Source of the DNA: Gemmatirosa kalamazoonensis
GTDB taxonomy: Bacteria; Gemmatimonadota; Gemmatimonadetes; Gemmatimonadales; Gemmatimonadaceae
Length of the DNA stretch: 64,000 nucleotides
Reading direction: 5' to 3'
Assembly (NCBI RefSeq): GCF_000522985.1
Contig: NZ_CP007130.1
Span: 806,001 to 870,000, forward strand
Shown here: positions 48,836 through 61,207 of the stretch, one piece after another
How the letters are laid out: each line of letters begins with the position of its first letter
How positions within the stretch are numbered: position 1 is the first letter of the stretch
Position numbers and translations under genes: made by a program
Notes under the pieces: model-generated
Database searches by the model: none
Told to the model about the DNA's origin: nothing
What the model saw: only the letters and a program-made list of their open reading frames with translations

Positions 48836-50239
48836 ATGCGCCGCTTCGTGCTCTTGACCGTCCTCACGCTGCTCGCCGTCGGCGCCGTGCCCGCCGCCGT
48901 GGGCCGCCTCGCCGCCCGGCCGCGCCCCGCGTCCGCGACGCCGAGCACGGCCACGGCGCCCGTCGTCGATGCCGACTCGGTGCGCGACCTCGACATCGCG
49001 TTCTGGGCCCGGCGCGGCAGCACGGATCCGTTAGGCGCCGAAGACCGCGTGATGCTCGCCTCGCTGCTGCTGCAGCGGGCGCGCGAGACGGGGAGCTACG
49101 GCGACTACCTGCGCGCCGACTCCGCGGCCCGCGTCGCGCTGCGCATCCGGCCCATGCGCAACGATCGCGCGATGGTGCTGCTCGCCTCCGCGCTCATGGC
49201 GCAGCATCGCTTCGTCGACGCGTACGACCTCGCCGCGCGGCTCGACGCGGAGTCGCCGGGCATCCCGAGCTACGAGGCGCTGCGCGGCGAGATCGCGCTC
49301 GAGCTCGGGCGCTACGACGAGGCCCGCGCGCTGTTCGACTCCGTGCTTGTCGTCGGCGGCGCGGTCGACGAGACGGTCGCCGCGCGCGTCGCGCGATGGG
49401 AGGAGCTCACCGGCCGCTCGACGCAGTCCCGCGCGCGATTCGCCGCCGCGGCGCGCGCCGCGCTCGCGCGCTCCTCGACGCCCGCGGAGCAGCGCGCGTG
49501 GTTCCGGCTGCGGCTCGCCGACCACGACCTGCGCCATGGCCGTCTCGCCTCCGCCGACTCGCTGCTGCACGCCGCGCTCGGCGACGCGCCGAAGGACTAC
49601 CGCGTGCTCGGCGCGCTCGCTCGGCTGGAGTGGATGCGCGCGCGATACGCGGAGTCGGCCGCGTGGGGCGAGCGCGCGGTGACCGTGACGCTCGATCCGC
49701 AGACGCTCGCGCTGCTCAGCGACGACTACGCGGCGCTCGGCGACACGGCGCGCGCGGCGCAGTTCGCCGATGCCATGCGCGCGTCGGTGCTCGCGCAGAC
49801 CGGGCCGCTGCATCGCGCGTGGAGCCTGTTCCTGCTCGACCACGGGCGCGACGCGCGCGGCGTGCTCGCGCGGAGCCGCGCCGAGCTGCGCACACGGCGC
49901 GACGTGTACGGGTGGGACGTGGAGGCGTGGGCGCTGCACGCGCTCGGCCGGGACGCCGCGGCGTGGGACGCGATGTCGCGCGCGCTCGCGCAGGGGACCG
50001 AGGACGCGATGCTCGAGTACCACGCCGGCGTGATCGCGCAGACGCTCGGCCGCGCCGACGCGCGTGCGCACCTCGCGCGCGCGCTCGCGCTCAACCCGTC
50101 GTTCCACCCGACCCAGGCGGCCGACGCGCGGCGGCGAATCGAGGGCACGAGGGCAGGAGGGCAGGAAGGCAGGAGAGGGAACGGGGAAGGCTCCTGCCCT
50201 CCGGCCCTCCTGCCCTCCTGCCCTGGAGCCGTCCGATGA
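48836..50239 (+). CDS. Exported tetratricopeptide-repeat protein
   Basis: 467 residues, ATG 48836. A signal or anchor helix ([13 protein letters not shown]) is followed by about ten degenerate TPR units ([39 protein letters not shown]). The last ~30 residues are of a different kind, rich in Gly, Pro and Arg ([12 protein letters not shown]), and are encoded by a tandem-arm hairpin (50143-50222). Its stop overlaps the HupE start by ATGA, so the operon continues through the repeat. Likely a scaffold for the HupE/DUF6702 system downstream. Confidence 0.85.
   Translation: MRRFVLLTVLTLLAVGAVPAAVGRLAARPRPASATPSTATAPVVDADSVRDLDIAFWARRGSTDPLGAEDRVMLASLLLQRARETGSYGDYLRADSAARVALRIRPMRNDRAMVLLASALMAQHRFVDAYDLAARLDAESPGIPSYEALRGEIALELGRYDEARALFDSVLVVGGAVDETVAARVARWEELTGRSTQSRARFAAAARAALARSSTPAEQRAWFRLRLADHDLRHGRLASADSLLHAALGDAPKDYRVLGALARLEWMRARYAESAAWGERAVTVTLDPQTLALLSDDYAALGDTARAAQFADAMRASVLAQTGPLHRAWSLFLLDHGRDARGVLARSRAELRTRRDVYGWDVEAWALHALGRDAAAWDAMSRALAQGTEDAMLEYHAGVIAQTLGRADARAHLARALALNPSFHPTQAADARRRIEGTRAGGQEGRRGNGEGSCPPALLPSCPGAVR
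50143..50223 (+). repeat. Tandem-arm hairpin inside the 3' end of the TPR gene (H15)
   Basis: GCACGAGGGCAGGAGGGCAG (from 50145) pairs with CTGCCCTCCTGCCCT (50206-50222). Units are 7-8 bp (GGCAGGA). It lies fully inside the TPR reading frame and ends 13 bp before its stop, replacing the C-terminus with repeat-encoded residues. Confidence 0.8.
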
Positions 50240-50844
50240 GCGACCTCCTCGCGTTCGTGCAGCTCGGCGTGCGGCACATCCTCGACGTCGAGGCGGTCGA
50301 CCACATCCTCTTTCTCGTCGCGCTCGCGGCGATCTACCGGCCGCGCGACTGGCGCGCCGCGCTGTGGGTGGTGAGCGCGTTCACGGTCGGCCACTCGGTG
50401 ACGCTCGCGCTCGCGGTGACCGGCGTGGTGCGATTCCCGGGGCGCGTCGTCGAGTTCCTCATCCCGGTCACCATCGTCGCGACGGCGATCGCGAACGTCG
50501 CGCGCGGCCGTCGCGGGGTCGGCGTGCACGGTGGGCGGCGGCGCGCGGTGCGTGCGCTGCTCGCCGGCGCGTTCGGGCTGGTGCACGGCGCGGGGTTCGC
50601 GAACTATCTGCGCGACGTGTTCGTCGACCGCGTGGCGCTGCCGCTGTTCGGCTTCAACGTCGGCATCGAGATCGGACAGGTCGTCGTGCTGGTGGCGGCG
50701 TTCGCCGCGCTGGCGCTGCTCGATCGGGCCATCGCCGTCGCGCGCCGCGGCGTGGGCGACGCGCTCCCGTGGCGCGTCGTCGGCGTGTCGGCGGCGGTCG
50801 CCGTCGTCGCGGCGCGGTGGGCGGTGGAGCGCGCGCCGTGGTGA
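50236..50844 (+). CDS. HupE/UreJ family membrane protein
   Basis: 202 residues, ATG 50236 coupled to the TPR gene (ATGA) and its stop coupled to the next gene (GTGA). Six hydrophobic segments. The family motif H-I-L-D-V-E-A-V-D-H-I-L-F-L in the first helices, F-T-V-G-H-S-V-T-L and G-L-V-H-G-A-G-F-A carry conserved histidines for metal handling. HupE/UreJ relatives move nickel or other divalent metals; here the substrate is undecided. No hydrogenase or urease gene is near, so a general metal-uptake role is more likely. Confidence 0.9.
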   Translation: MSDLLAFVQLGVRHILDVEAVDHILFLVALAAIYRPRDWRAALWVVSAFTVGHSVTLALAVTGVVRFPGRVVEFLIPVTIVATAIANVARGRRGVGVHGGRRRAVRALLAGAFGLVHGAGFANYLRDVFVDRVALPLFGFNVGIEIGQVVVLVAAFAALALLDRAIAVARRGVGDALPWRVVGVSAAVAVVAARWAVERAPW

Positions 50845-51296
50845 CGCGGCGTGTGGCGGCCGCGTTAGGCGCGCTGGGCGCCGCCTGCGCGTCGGCGGTC
50901 GCGTCGGCGGTCGCGGCGACGTCGGCGGGCGCGCATCCGCTGCACGTGACGTACGCCGACGTCGCGGTCGCGCGCGGCACGGCGACCGTGACGCTGCGCG
51001 TGTACACCGACGACCTGCTGCGCGCGGCCGGCGGCGCGGGGGGCGTGGACGCGTACGTGCGCGCGCACTTCGCGCTCGCCGACGCTGCGGGGCGTCCGAT
51101 CGCGCTGGCGTCGTGCGGCGCGGCGGTGCACGGCGACATGACGCACCTCTGCCTGCGCGGCGCCGCGAGCGGGCCGGGTGTGCGCGTGACCAACGATCTG
51201 CTCGTCACGCTCTATGCCGATCAGATCAACGTCGTGCGGTCGTCGGCGGGGCGCACGGCGCTGTTCACGCGGACGCGGCGCGCGCAGGCGCTGTGA
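50841..51296 (+). CDS. DUF6702 family exported protein
   Basis: 151 residues from GTG 50841 (GTGA overlap with HupE). A long signal-like Ala-rich N-terminus precedes S-A-G-A-H-P-L-H-V-T-Y-A-D-V, the hallmark histidine motif of DUF6702 just after the cleavage site. Then comes T-L-R-V-Y-T-D-D-L-L-R-A-A. The mature N-terminal His suggests metal binding, fitting the HupE partner. Part of the TPR-HupE-DUF6702 unit, which recurs in Gemmatimonadota and Bacteroidota. Confidence 0.85.
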   Translation: MTRRVAAALGALGAACASAVASAVAATSAGAHPLHVTYADVAVARGTATVTLRVYTDDLLRAAGGAGGVDAYVRAHFALADAAGRPIALASCGAAVHGDMTHLCLRGAASGPGVRVTNDLLVTLYADQINVVRSSAGRTALFTRTRRAQAL

Positions 51297-51462
51297 TCGA
51301 CGCGCTGCGGACCCGAGTTCTGCGCCATCTGTGACTTCGCCAGTCGTGCGTTGGTCCGTCGCGATTGACGGCCGGCTCGTGTCTCCGCGCGGGCCGTCCG
51401 TGCGGCTGCGTCATTGGAGCGTTCCAACGCGCGCGTCGTCCGTTAAGAGGACGTCCATTCCC

Positions 51463-51491
51463 TTGACATCGACGTGCCTGCCGGCAATTTC
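51463..51491 (+). promoter_or_regulatory. Candidate promoter of the LacI regulator gene
   Basis: A perfect TTGACA at 51463-51468 with an AATTTC (-10-like, weak) 17 bp on at 51486-51491. The LacI-type operator follows immediately. The gap 51297-51462 shows nothing else. Confidence 0.45.
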
Positions 51492-51492
51492 G

Positions 51493-51506
51493 TGCAACCG
51501 TTTGCA
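51493..51506. promoter_or_regulatory. LacI-family operator
   Basis: TGCAACCGTTTGCA is a near-perfect palindrome with the central CG typical of LacI/CcpA-type sites. It starts 1 bp after the putative -10 box and 46 bp before the LacI ATG at 51552, so negative autoregulation is likely. No second copy was noticed upstream of SusC (52947). Confidence 0.65.
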
Positions 51507-51551
51507 ATCTCCTGGACGCGACCCTCCTACTCCGCGGAGATCCAGGGCGTG

Positions 51552-52697
51552 ATGGTGGGGTTGAAGGACGTCGGGCGGATGGCCGGGGTCTCTGTATCGA
51601 CCGTATCGCGCGTGCTCACCGGGTCCTCGCTGGTGAACGACGCGACGCGCGAGCGCGTGCAGCGCGCGATCGACGCGCTGGGCTATCAGCCCAGCCGCGT
51701 CGCGCGTCGACTGCGCAAGGATCCGGCGCGCGCGAATCTCATCGGCCTCGTCGTCCCCGACATCGAGAACCCGTTCTTCGCCGACGTCGTGCGCGGCGTC
51801 GAGGACGTCGCGCAGCGCCACGATTACATGCTGTTCCTCGGCAACGCCGACGAGGACGCGCGACGCGAGACGCACTACCTCGAGCTGATGCGCGCCGAGT
51901 CGGTCGACGGCGTCATCGTGCCGGCGAGCGCGGAAGCGGAGCCGCTCGTCGCGCGCCTCGCCGCGGCGGGGCTGCCGATCGTCTGCGTCGACCGCCGCAT
52001 GCCGAGCCTCGCCGTCGACACCGTCGTCGCCGACAACGTGCGCGGCGCCGCGGAAGCCGTCGAGCATCTGCTCGACGTCGGCCATCGCCGCATCGGCTTC
52101 GTCGGCGGCCGCCCCGACCTGTCGACGAGCCGCGAACGGTACGAGGGCTACCAGCGCGCGCTGGCCGAGCGTGACGTCGCGGTGGACCCGTCGCTCGTGC
52201 GCTTCGGCGACTCGCGGCAGGAGAGCGGCCGGCGGCTCACGCGCGAGCTGCTCGCGCAGCGTGAGCCGCCGACGGCGATCCTCGTGGGCAACAATCTCAT
52301 GACGCTCGGCGCGCTGGAGGCGATCCACGTGCTGCGTCGGCGCATCCCCGACGACATCGCCGTCATCGGCTACGACGACATGCCGTGGGCGCTCGCGCTC
52401 AACCCGCCGCTCACCGCCGTGCGCCAGCCCGGCTACGAGATGGGACGCTGCGCCGCGGAGCTGCTGCTGAAGCGCATCGAGGCGCCGGCGCGGCCGACGA
52501 CGGTGCGCACGCTCCGCCCCACCCTCGTCGTGCGCGAGTCGTGCGGCGCACGGCGCGGTGGGCCGCCCGAGGAGGGGCGGGGCGAGCGGCCGCGCCGTCG
52601 CATGCCGCTGCTCGACGCCGCACGCGCCGATGCCGCGCGTGACCTCGTGGGGCTCGCGGTCACCGCGGCCACCGCCATGACCGTGGTGACGGCGTGA
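51552..52697 (+). CDS. LacI family transcriptional regulator
   Basis: 381 residues from ATG 51552; the earlier frame start (51474) lies in the promoter. N-terminal LacI helix-turn-helix (L-K-D-V-G-R-M-A-G-V-S-V-S-T-V-S-R-V-L), hinge G-Y-Q-P-S-R-V-A-R-R-L, then the periplasmic-binding-like effector domain (G-L-V-V-P-D-I-E-N-P-F-F-A, D-G-V-I-V-P-A-S, R-R-I-G-F-V-G-G, G-Y-D-D-M-P-W-A). The conserved part ends near V-V-R-E-S-C. About 45 further residues (Arg/Gly-rich, then Ala/Thr-rich) are an atypical tail. The sugar or other ligand is unknown. It probably controls itself and the following SusC/SusD operon. Confidence 0.93.
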   Translation: MVGLKDVGRMAGVSVSTVSRVLTGSSLVNDATRERVQRAIDALGYQPSRVARRLRKDPARANLIGLVVPDIENPFFADVVRGVEDVAQRHDYMLFLGNADEDARRETHYLELMRAESVDGVIVPASAEAEPLVARLAAAGLPIVCVDRRMPSLAVDTVVADNVRGAAEAVEHLLDVGHRRIGFVGGRPDLSTSRERYEGYQRALAERDVAVDPSLVRFGDSRQESGRRLTRELLAQREPPTAILVGNNLMTLGALEAIHVLRRRIPDDIAVIGYDDMPWALALNPPLTAVRQPGYEMGRCAAELLLKRIEAPARPTTVRTLRPTLVVRESCGARRGGPPEEGRGERPRRRMPLLDAARADAARDLVGLAVTAATAMTVVTA

Positions 52698-52756
52698 CGA
52701 TCATGCTCCGCGGCGCCGCCGCCGACCTCCCGCCGCCGCGCGGCCGTTAGGCACGT

Positions 52757-52829
52757 CGCGCGCGCCGCCGTGCCGCGCGCCGCCGTGCCGCGCGCCGCCG
52801 TGCCGCGCGCCGCCGTGCCGCGCGCCGCC
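52757..52829. repeat. 15-bp tandem repeat upstream of SusC
   Basis: The unit GCGCGCCGCCGTGCC recurs about five times between 52757 and 52829. Unlike the other repeats it has no inverted partner arm. It sits in the 249-bp gap between the LacI stop and the SusC start. Confidence 0.75.
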
Positions 52830-52946
52830 CGCGCACCGAGAAGTCCCGCCGCTGCCGCACCGCTCCACGTTCCACACGTGACGCACCCGTTGCTCCACGT
52901 CCGGCCGAGTGAGGGCGATGACCACTCCAGCCCCTGGAGGACACGT

Positions 52947-55900
52947 ATGGCAGTAGTCCGGTATCTCATGCTCGCGGCCGTCGGCGGCGCGCTCTGGTCG
53001 GCCGCGGCACACGCGCAGGCGACCGGCACCATCTCCGGCCGCGTCGTCGACTCGACCGCGCAGCAGCCGATCACGAACGCCACCATCGCCATCGTCGGCA
53101 CGCAGCGCGGCACGCTGACGCGCAACGACGGCGGCTTCGTCATGTCGGGCATCCCGAGCGGCACGATCCGCGTGCGCGCCGCGCGCATCGGGTTCACCGC
53201 GCAGGAGCAGGAGGTGACGGTGCCGAGCGGCGGCACGGTGAGCGTGTCGTTCGCGCTCCATCCTGTCGCCGCGGTGCTCAGCGAGATCGTGACCGTCGGC
53301 TACGGCACGCAGCGCCGCGAGGCGATCACCGGCTCCGTCGCCACCGTGAAGGCGGAGGACGCGAACGTCGGCGTCGTGCCGAACGCGCAGGCGATGCTCT
53401 CGGCGCGCGTCGCCGGCGTGAACGTCACGCTGAACAACGGCGAGCCGGGCGCCGGCGCGCAGATCCGCATCCGCGGCGGCACCTCGCTCTCCGCCAGCAA
53501 CGACCCGCTCTACGTCGTCGACGGCGTGCCGCTCCAGAACGACCAGACCGTCGCCACCGGCGGCGCGAACGGCGTCGGCGGGTCGCTCCCGCGCTCGCCG
53601 CTGAACGCGATCAGCCCGGACGACATCGCGTCGATCACCGTGCTGAAGGACGCGAGCGCGACGGCGATCTACGGCTCGCGCGGCGCGAACGGCGTCGTGC
53701 TCATCGAGACCAAGCGCGGCGCGACGGGCCGCAACTCGTCGAACATGGAGTACGACGGCTACGTCGCCGCCGCCGCCCCGTCGTCGAAGCTCGGCTTCCT
53801 GTCCGGCAACGAGTATCGCGCGTTCGTCACCCAGCAGGCCGCGGCCGGCATCGTCCCGCAGTCCACGGTCGCCGCGCTCGGCAACGCGAACACGAACTGG
53901 GAAGACGAGATCACGCGCACGTCGCTCAGCCAGAACCACAGCCTCTCGTTCTCCGGCGGCTCGGCAGCCACGCAGTACCGCGCGTCGCTGAACTACTTCG
54001 ACCAGAACGGCGTCGTCATCGACAACGGCCTGCAGCGCTATCAGGCGCGGCTCAACGCGCAGAACCAGTCGCTGAACGGCAAGCTGCAGCTCGGCGCCAA
54101 CCTCATGGCGTCGCGCGTCAACAACCGGTACCTCGCGTTCGAGAACACCGGCGGGTTCACCGGCGGCGTGTTCACGAACGTCGCCGTGTTCAACCCGACG
54201 TTCCCCGTCATCGACCCGAAGACGGGCAAGTACTACGAGCTCGGCGCGGGCAGCCAGTCGGTGCGCAACCCGGTCGCGCTCGCGGCCCAGGTCGACGACC
54301 GCGCGCCCGAGAACCGCGTGCTCGGCAACGTGAGCGGCTCGCTCAGCCTCCTCTCGAGCCTCACCGCGAAGACGACCGTCGGCGTCGACTACGCGGGCTC
54401 GGTGCGTCGCACGTTCCTGCCGCGCGACAATCCGGTCGGCGCGCAGACGAACGGCCTCGCGCGGCAGGAGGATCGCGACCTCACGAACATCAACTTCCAG
54501 CAGCTGCTCACCTGGACCCCGCACTTCTCCGACGCGCACGAGATCGACGTCGTCGGCGGCTACGAGTACACGAAGTTCGACAACACCGGCTTCACCGCCG
54601 AGTCGCACGACTTCATCACGAACGCGTTCTCGGTCTACAACCTCGGCGCCGGCGTCCAGGCCAGCTCCCCGCCGCCCGGGTCGTACCGCGAGCAGAGCCT
54701 CCTCGCGTCGTTCTTCGGACGCATGAACTACGGCTACCACAACAAGTACTTCCTCACCGGCGTGCTGCGGTACGACGGCTCGTCGCGGCTCGCGAAGGGG
54801 AACGAGTGGGCCCTCTTCCCCGCCGTGTCGGCGTCGTGGCACCTGAGCGAGGAAGGGTTCATGAAGGGCAACTTCTTCAGCAACCTGAACCTGCGGGCCG
54901 GGTGGGGGCGCCAGGGGAACCAGGCCGTTAGGCCGTACGCCACCGAGCTGCTGCTGCGCGCCGACAACGGCGCCCGCTACCCGTTCGGCAGCGGCATCAC
55001 GACCGGCCTCGTCGCGGCGCAGGTGGCGAATCCCAACCTGAAGTGGGAGACCGCGCAGCAGACGAACGTCGGTCTCGACTACGGCTTCCGGAACAATCGC
55101 ATCACCGGCACCCTCGACCTGTATCAGAAGGACACCAAGGACCTCCTGCTCAGCGTCCCCGTGCCGCAGCCGGCGGTCGTGACGAACCAGATCCAGAACG
55201 TCGGCAGCATCCGCAACCGCGGCGTCGAGGCGCAGATCGACGCGGACCTGTGGCAGTCCGGGCAGCGCTCGCTGTCGTCGGGGCTCGTGCTCACCGTGGA
55301 GCGCAACGAGGTGGTGAGCCTTGGCACGGGCACGAACTTCATCCTCACCGGCGTGGTGAGCGGGCAGGGGCAGTCGGGCAAGTTCGCGCAGCGCCTGATC
55401 CCCGGTAAGCCGGTCGGCACGTTCTGGGGCGCCGAGTACGTGGGCGTGAACGCGCAGGGACAGCAGCTGTTCAACAAGTACGACGTGACGCGCGACGCGA
55501 AGGGGAATGAGACGAGCCGCAAGCTCGCCGGCACGACGACCGCGCCGTCGGCCGACGACGAGACGATCATCGGCGACGCCAACCCCGCGTTCAGCCTCGG
55601 CCTGCGCAGCAACCTCACGTGGCACAAGCTCGACGCGAGCTGGCTGTGGCGCGGCGAGTTCGGGCGCGACGTGTTCAACAACACGGCGCTCGTCTACTCG
55701 ACGAAGAGCGCGATCTCCCAGGGGCGCAACTTCATGCGCTCGGCGCTGAGCGACCCGATCGGCGTCAAGGAGCCCGCGATCTACTCGTCGAAGTGGATCG
55801 AGGACGGGTCGTTCGTGCGGCTGCAGAACGTCACGCTCGGCTACTCGTTCAACCTGCCGAGCATGGCCGGCAGCCGGCCGGCGCGGCTCTACGTGTCGGG

Positions 55901-56057
55901 CGACAACCTCCTGCTGTTCACGGGCTACAGCGGCTACGACCCCGAAGTGTTCGTGCGGGCCGGCGACGACATCACGGGCAGCGCGTCGCGCGGCATCGAC
56001 TATCTCGTGTACCCGCGCGCCCGCACGTTCACGACGGGCGTGCGCATCCAGTTCTGA
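52947..56057 (+). CDS. SusC/RagA family TonB-linked outer membrane receptor
   Basis: 1036 residues from ATG 52947 with GGAGG six bases upstream. Signal peptide ends A-A-A-H-A-Q. A carboxypeptidase-regulatory domain (~30-105, I-S-G-R-V-V-D-S-T-A-Q-Q-P-I), SusC-type plug with [11 protein letters not shown] and [15 protein letters not shown], then a large barrel to the typical F-T-T-G-V-R-I-Q-F end. Imports an oligomeric nutrient across the outer membrane with the SusD lid encoded next. No glycosidase lies nearby, so the substrate may not be a polysaccharide. Confidence 0.95.
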   Translation: MAVVRYLMLAAVGGALWSAAAHAQATGTISGRVVDSTAQQPITNATIAIVGTQRGTLTRNDGGFVMSGIPSGTIRVRAARIGFTAQEQEVTVPSGGTVSVSFALHPVAAVLSEIVTVGYGTQRREAITGSVATVKAEDANVGVVPNAQAMLSARVAGVNVTLNNGEPGAGAQIRIRGGTSLSASNDPLYVVDGVPLQNDQTVATGGANGVGGSLPRSPLNAISPDDIASITVLKDASATAIYGSRGANGVVLIETKRGATGRNSSNMEYDGYVAAAAPSSKLGFLSGNEYRAFVTQQAAAGIVPQSTVAALGNANTNWEDEITRTSLSQNHSLSFSGGSAATQYRASLNYFDQNGVVIDNGLQRYQARLNAQNQSLNGKLQLGANLMASRVNNRYLAFENTGGFTGGVFTNVAVFNPTFPVIDPKTGKYYELGAGSQSVRNPVALAAQVDDRAPENRVLGNVSGSLSLLSSLTAKTTVGVDYAGSVRRTFLPRDNPVGAQTNGLARQEDRDLTNINFQQLLTWTPHFSDAHEIDVVGGYEYTKFDNTGFTAESHDFITNAFSVYNLGAGVQASSPPPGSYREQSLLASFFGRMNYGYHNKYFLTGVLRYDGSSRLAKGNEWALFPAVSASWHLSEEGFMKGNFFSNLNLRAGWGRQGNQAVRPYATELLLRADNGARYPFGSGITTGLVAAQVANPNLKWETAQQTNVGLDYGFRNNRITGTLDLYQKDTKDLLLSVPVPQPAVVTNQIQNVGSIRNRGVEAQIDADLWQSGQRSLSSGLVLTVERNEVVSLGTGTNFILTGVVSGQGQSGKFAQRLIPGKPVGTFWGAEYVGVNAQGQQLFNKYDVTRDAKGNETSRKLAGTTTAPSADDETIIGDANPAFSLGLRSNLTWHKLDASWLWRGEFGRDVFNNTALVYSTKSAISQGRNFMRSALSDPIGVKEPAIYSSKWIEDGSFVRLQNVTLGYSFNLPSMAGSRPARLYVSGDNLLLFTGYSGYDPEVFVRAGDDITGSASRGIDYLVYPRARTFTTGVRIQF

Positions 56058-56088
56058 CGTCGCTTCCTTCGCCTTCCAGCCTCAATCG

Positions 56089-57651
56089 ATGACCCATATG
56101 GCGAAACTCTCCCCGAGATCGATGCGCAGGGCGGCGACGTCGACTCTCCTCCTGCTCGTGCCCGCGGTCGGCGCGCTCTCGTGCACCGACCTGACGGTGA
56201 CGCCCAAGGACGCGCTCACCCCGTCGAACGCGTTCCGCAGCGACGCCGAGGTGCTCGCCGGCGTGGCCTCGGTGTACGCCCAGCTCCGGCAGACGGTCGA
56301 GAACTACTACAACATCAGCGAGATCTCGTCGGGCGAGATGATCGTGCCGACGCGCGGCTCGGACTGGTACGACAACGGCGTCTGGGTCGAGGAGTACCAG
56401 CAAGGCTGGACCGCGAACAGCGCGCTCGGCATCGGCGACATCAACGGCGTGTGGAACGCCATGTTCAGCGGCATCGCGCGCGCGAACCTGATGATCGACG
56501 TGATCAACACGGCCGGCGGCGCGAGCAAGGACACCACGCTGGCCGAGCTGCGCACGCTGCGCGCGTGGTACTACTACGTGCTGCAGGACTTCTTCGGCGG
56601 CGTGCCGCTCGTGACGTCGACGGAGGTGAAGCAGTACCCGCGTTCCTCGCGCGACGAGATCTTCAAGTTCATCGAGTCGGAGCTGAAGGCCTCGGCGGCG
56701 AACCTGCCGACGAAGTGGCCCGACGCGTTCTCCGGCCGCGTGACGAAGGGCGCCGCGAACGCGATCCTCGCGAGCCTCTACCTGAACGCGCAGGTGTACG
56801 ACGGCAACGTCACCGCGGCGGGTCTCACGAAGGGGACGGCGCGGTGGCAGGACGCGATCAGCGCGGCGAACGCGGTGATCAACTCCGGCGTGTACTCGCT
56901 GGCCACGGACTGGAAGAGCAACTTCTCGACGGACAATCACAACTCGCCGGAGAACATCTTCTACGTCCAGCACACGGCGCAGCCCGGGCTCGGGATGTCG
57001 CTGCAGATGCGGTCCCTGCACTACAACCAGACGGGCGTGAACGGCGGCCCGTGGAACGGCTTCTCCACGACGGCCGAGGTCTATCGGCGGTGGGACGCGG
57101 CGGACCCGCGGCGCAGCATGTGGCTCGTCGGCCCGCAGCGGAGCTTCGACACCGGGCAGCCGACGACGGACCGGCAGGGCAACCCGCTCATCTTCACGGA
57201 CACGATCGGCAACATCACCGCCGCGAACGAGAACGAAGGCGTGCGGCCGTACAAGTTCCCGGTGCTGTCGAGCGCGCCCTCGGGTGACGCGTTCCCGAAC
57301 AACTACCCGATCTACCGCCTCGCCGAGATGTATCTCATCCGCGCGGAGGCGCAGAACGAGCTCGGTCAGACGGCGGCCGCGATCGCCGACGTCAACATCG
57401 TGCGGCGCCGCGTCGGACTCGCCGCGCTCAACACGGGCATGTCGCAGGCCGACGCGCGCACGGCGATCTTCGCCGAGCGGCAGTTCGAGCTCGCGGCCGA
57501 GGGCAAGTATCGCCAGGATGCGATCCGCGCCGGCGTCTACACCGCCGCGCGGCAGTTCAAGACGGCGAAGGAGCCGTACAAGATCCTGATGCCGATCCCG
57601 GCGACGCAGATCCAGACCAACCCGCTCCTCACGCAGAACCCCGGCTACTGA
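56089..57651 (+). CDS. SusD/RagB family nutrient-binding lipoprotein
   Basis: 520 residues, ATG 56089; ATG 56098 is also possible. Lipobox-like G-A-L-S-C-T-D. SusD features: T-P-K-D-A-L-T-P-S-N-A-F near the start, the TPR-like helical core with A-W-Y-Y-Y-V-L-Q-D-F-F-G-G-V-P-L-V, the F-A-E-R-Q-F-E-L-A-A-E-G near the end and the C-terminal P-I-P-A-T-Q-I-Q-T-N-P-L-L-T-Q-N-P-G-Y. Starts 31 bp after SusC and is followed by a strong terminator, so the operon is SusC-SusD. Confidence 0.95.
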   Translation: MTHMAKLSPRSMRRAATSTLLLLVPAVGALSCTDLTVTPKDALTPSNAFRSDAEVLAGVASVYAQLRQTVENYYNISEISSGEMIVPTRGSDWYDNGVWVEEYQQGWTANSALGIGDINGVWNAMFSGIARANLMIDVINTAGGASKDTTLAELRTLRAWYYYVLQDFFGGVPLVTSTEVKQYPRSSRDEIFKFIESELKASAANLPTKWPDAFSGRVTKGAANAILASLYLNAQVYDGNVTAAGLTKGTARWQDAISAANAVINSGVYSLATDWKSNFSTDNHNSPENIFYVQHTAQPGLGMSLQMRSLHYNQTGVNGGPWNGFSTTAEVYRRWDAADPRRSMWLVGPQRSFDTGQPTTDRQGNPLIFTDTIGNITAANENEGVRPYKFPVLSSAPSGDAFPNNYPIYRLAEMYLIRAEAQNELGQTAAAIADVNIVRRRVGLAALNTGMSQADARTAIFAERQFELAAEGKYRQDAIRAGVYTAARQFKTAKEPYKILMPIPATQIQTNPLLTQNPGY

Positions 57652-57670
57652 GCCGGATTGCTGCTGGCCA

Positions 57671-57714
57671 ACGTCACGGCCTGCCCGCATCTTCGGGGCA
57701 GGCCGTGACGTTTC
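57671..57714 (+). terminator. Rho-independent terminator of the SusC-SusD operon
   Basis: ACGTCACGGCCTGCCC (57671-57686) pairs perfectly with GGGCAGGCCGTGACGT (57696-57711) across a 9-base loop, followed by TTT. It starts 20 bp after the SusD stop. It is a normal unique terminator, without tandem units, in contrast with the repeat hairpins used elsewhere. Confidence 0.85.
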
Positions 57715-57766
57715 CGGCCCCTCGTCGCACCCCCTCCCGTCGTCTCCCCCCGTCGTGGCTTCACGA

Positions 57767-61203
<3,437 letters not shown>

Positions 61204-61207
<4 letters not shown>

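Noticed and set aside
52757-52829. Hairpin element of the same set
   Set aside because: Direct tandem copies only, no inverted arm and not next to a stop codon in the usual way.
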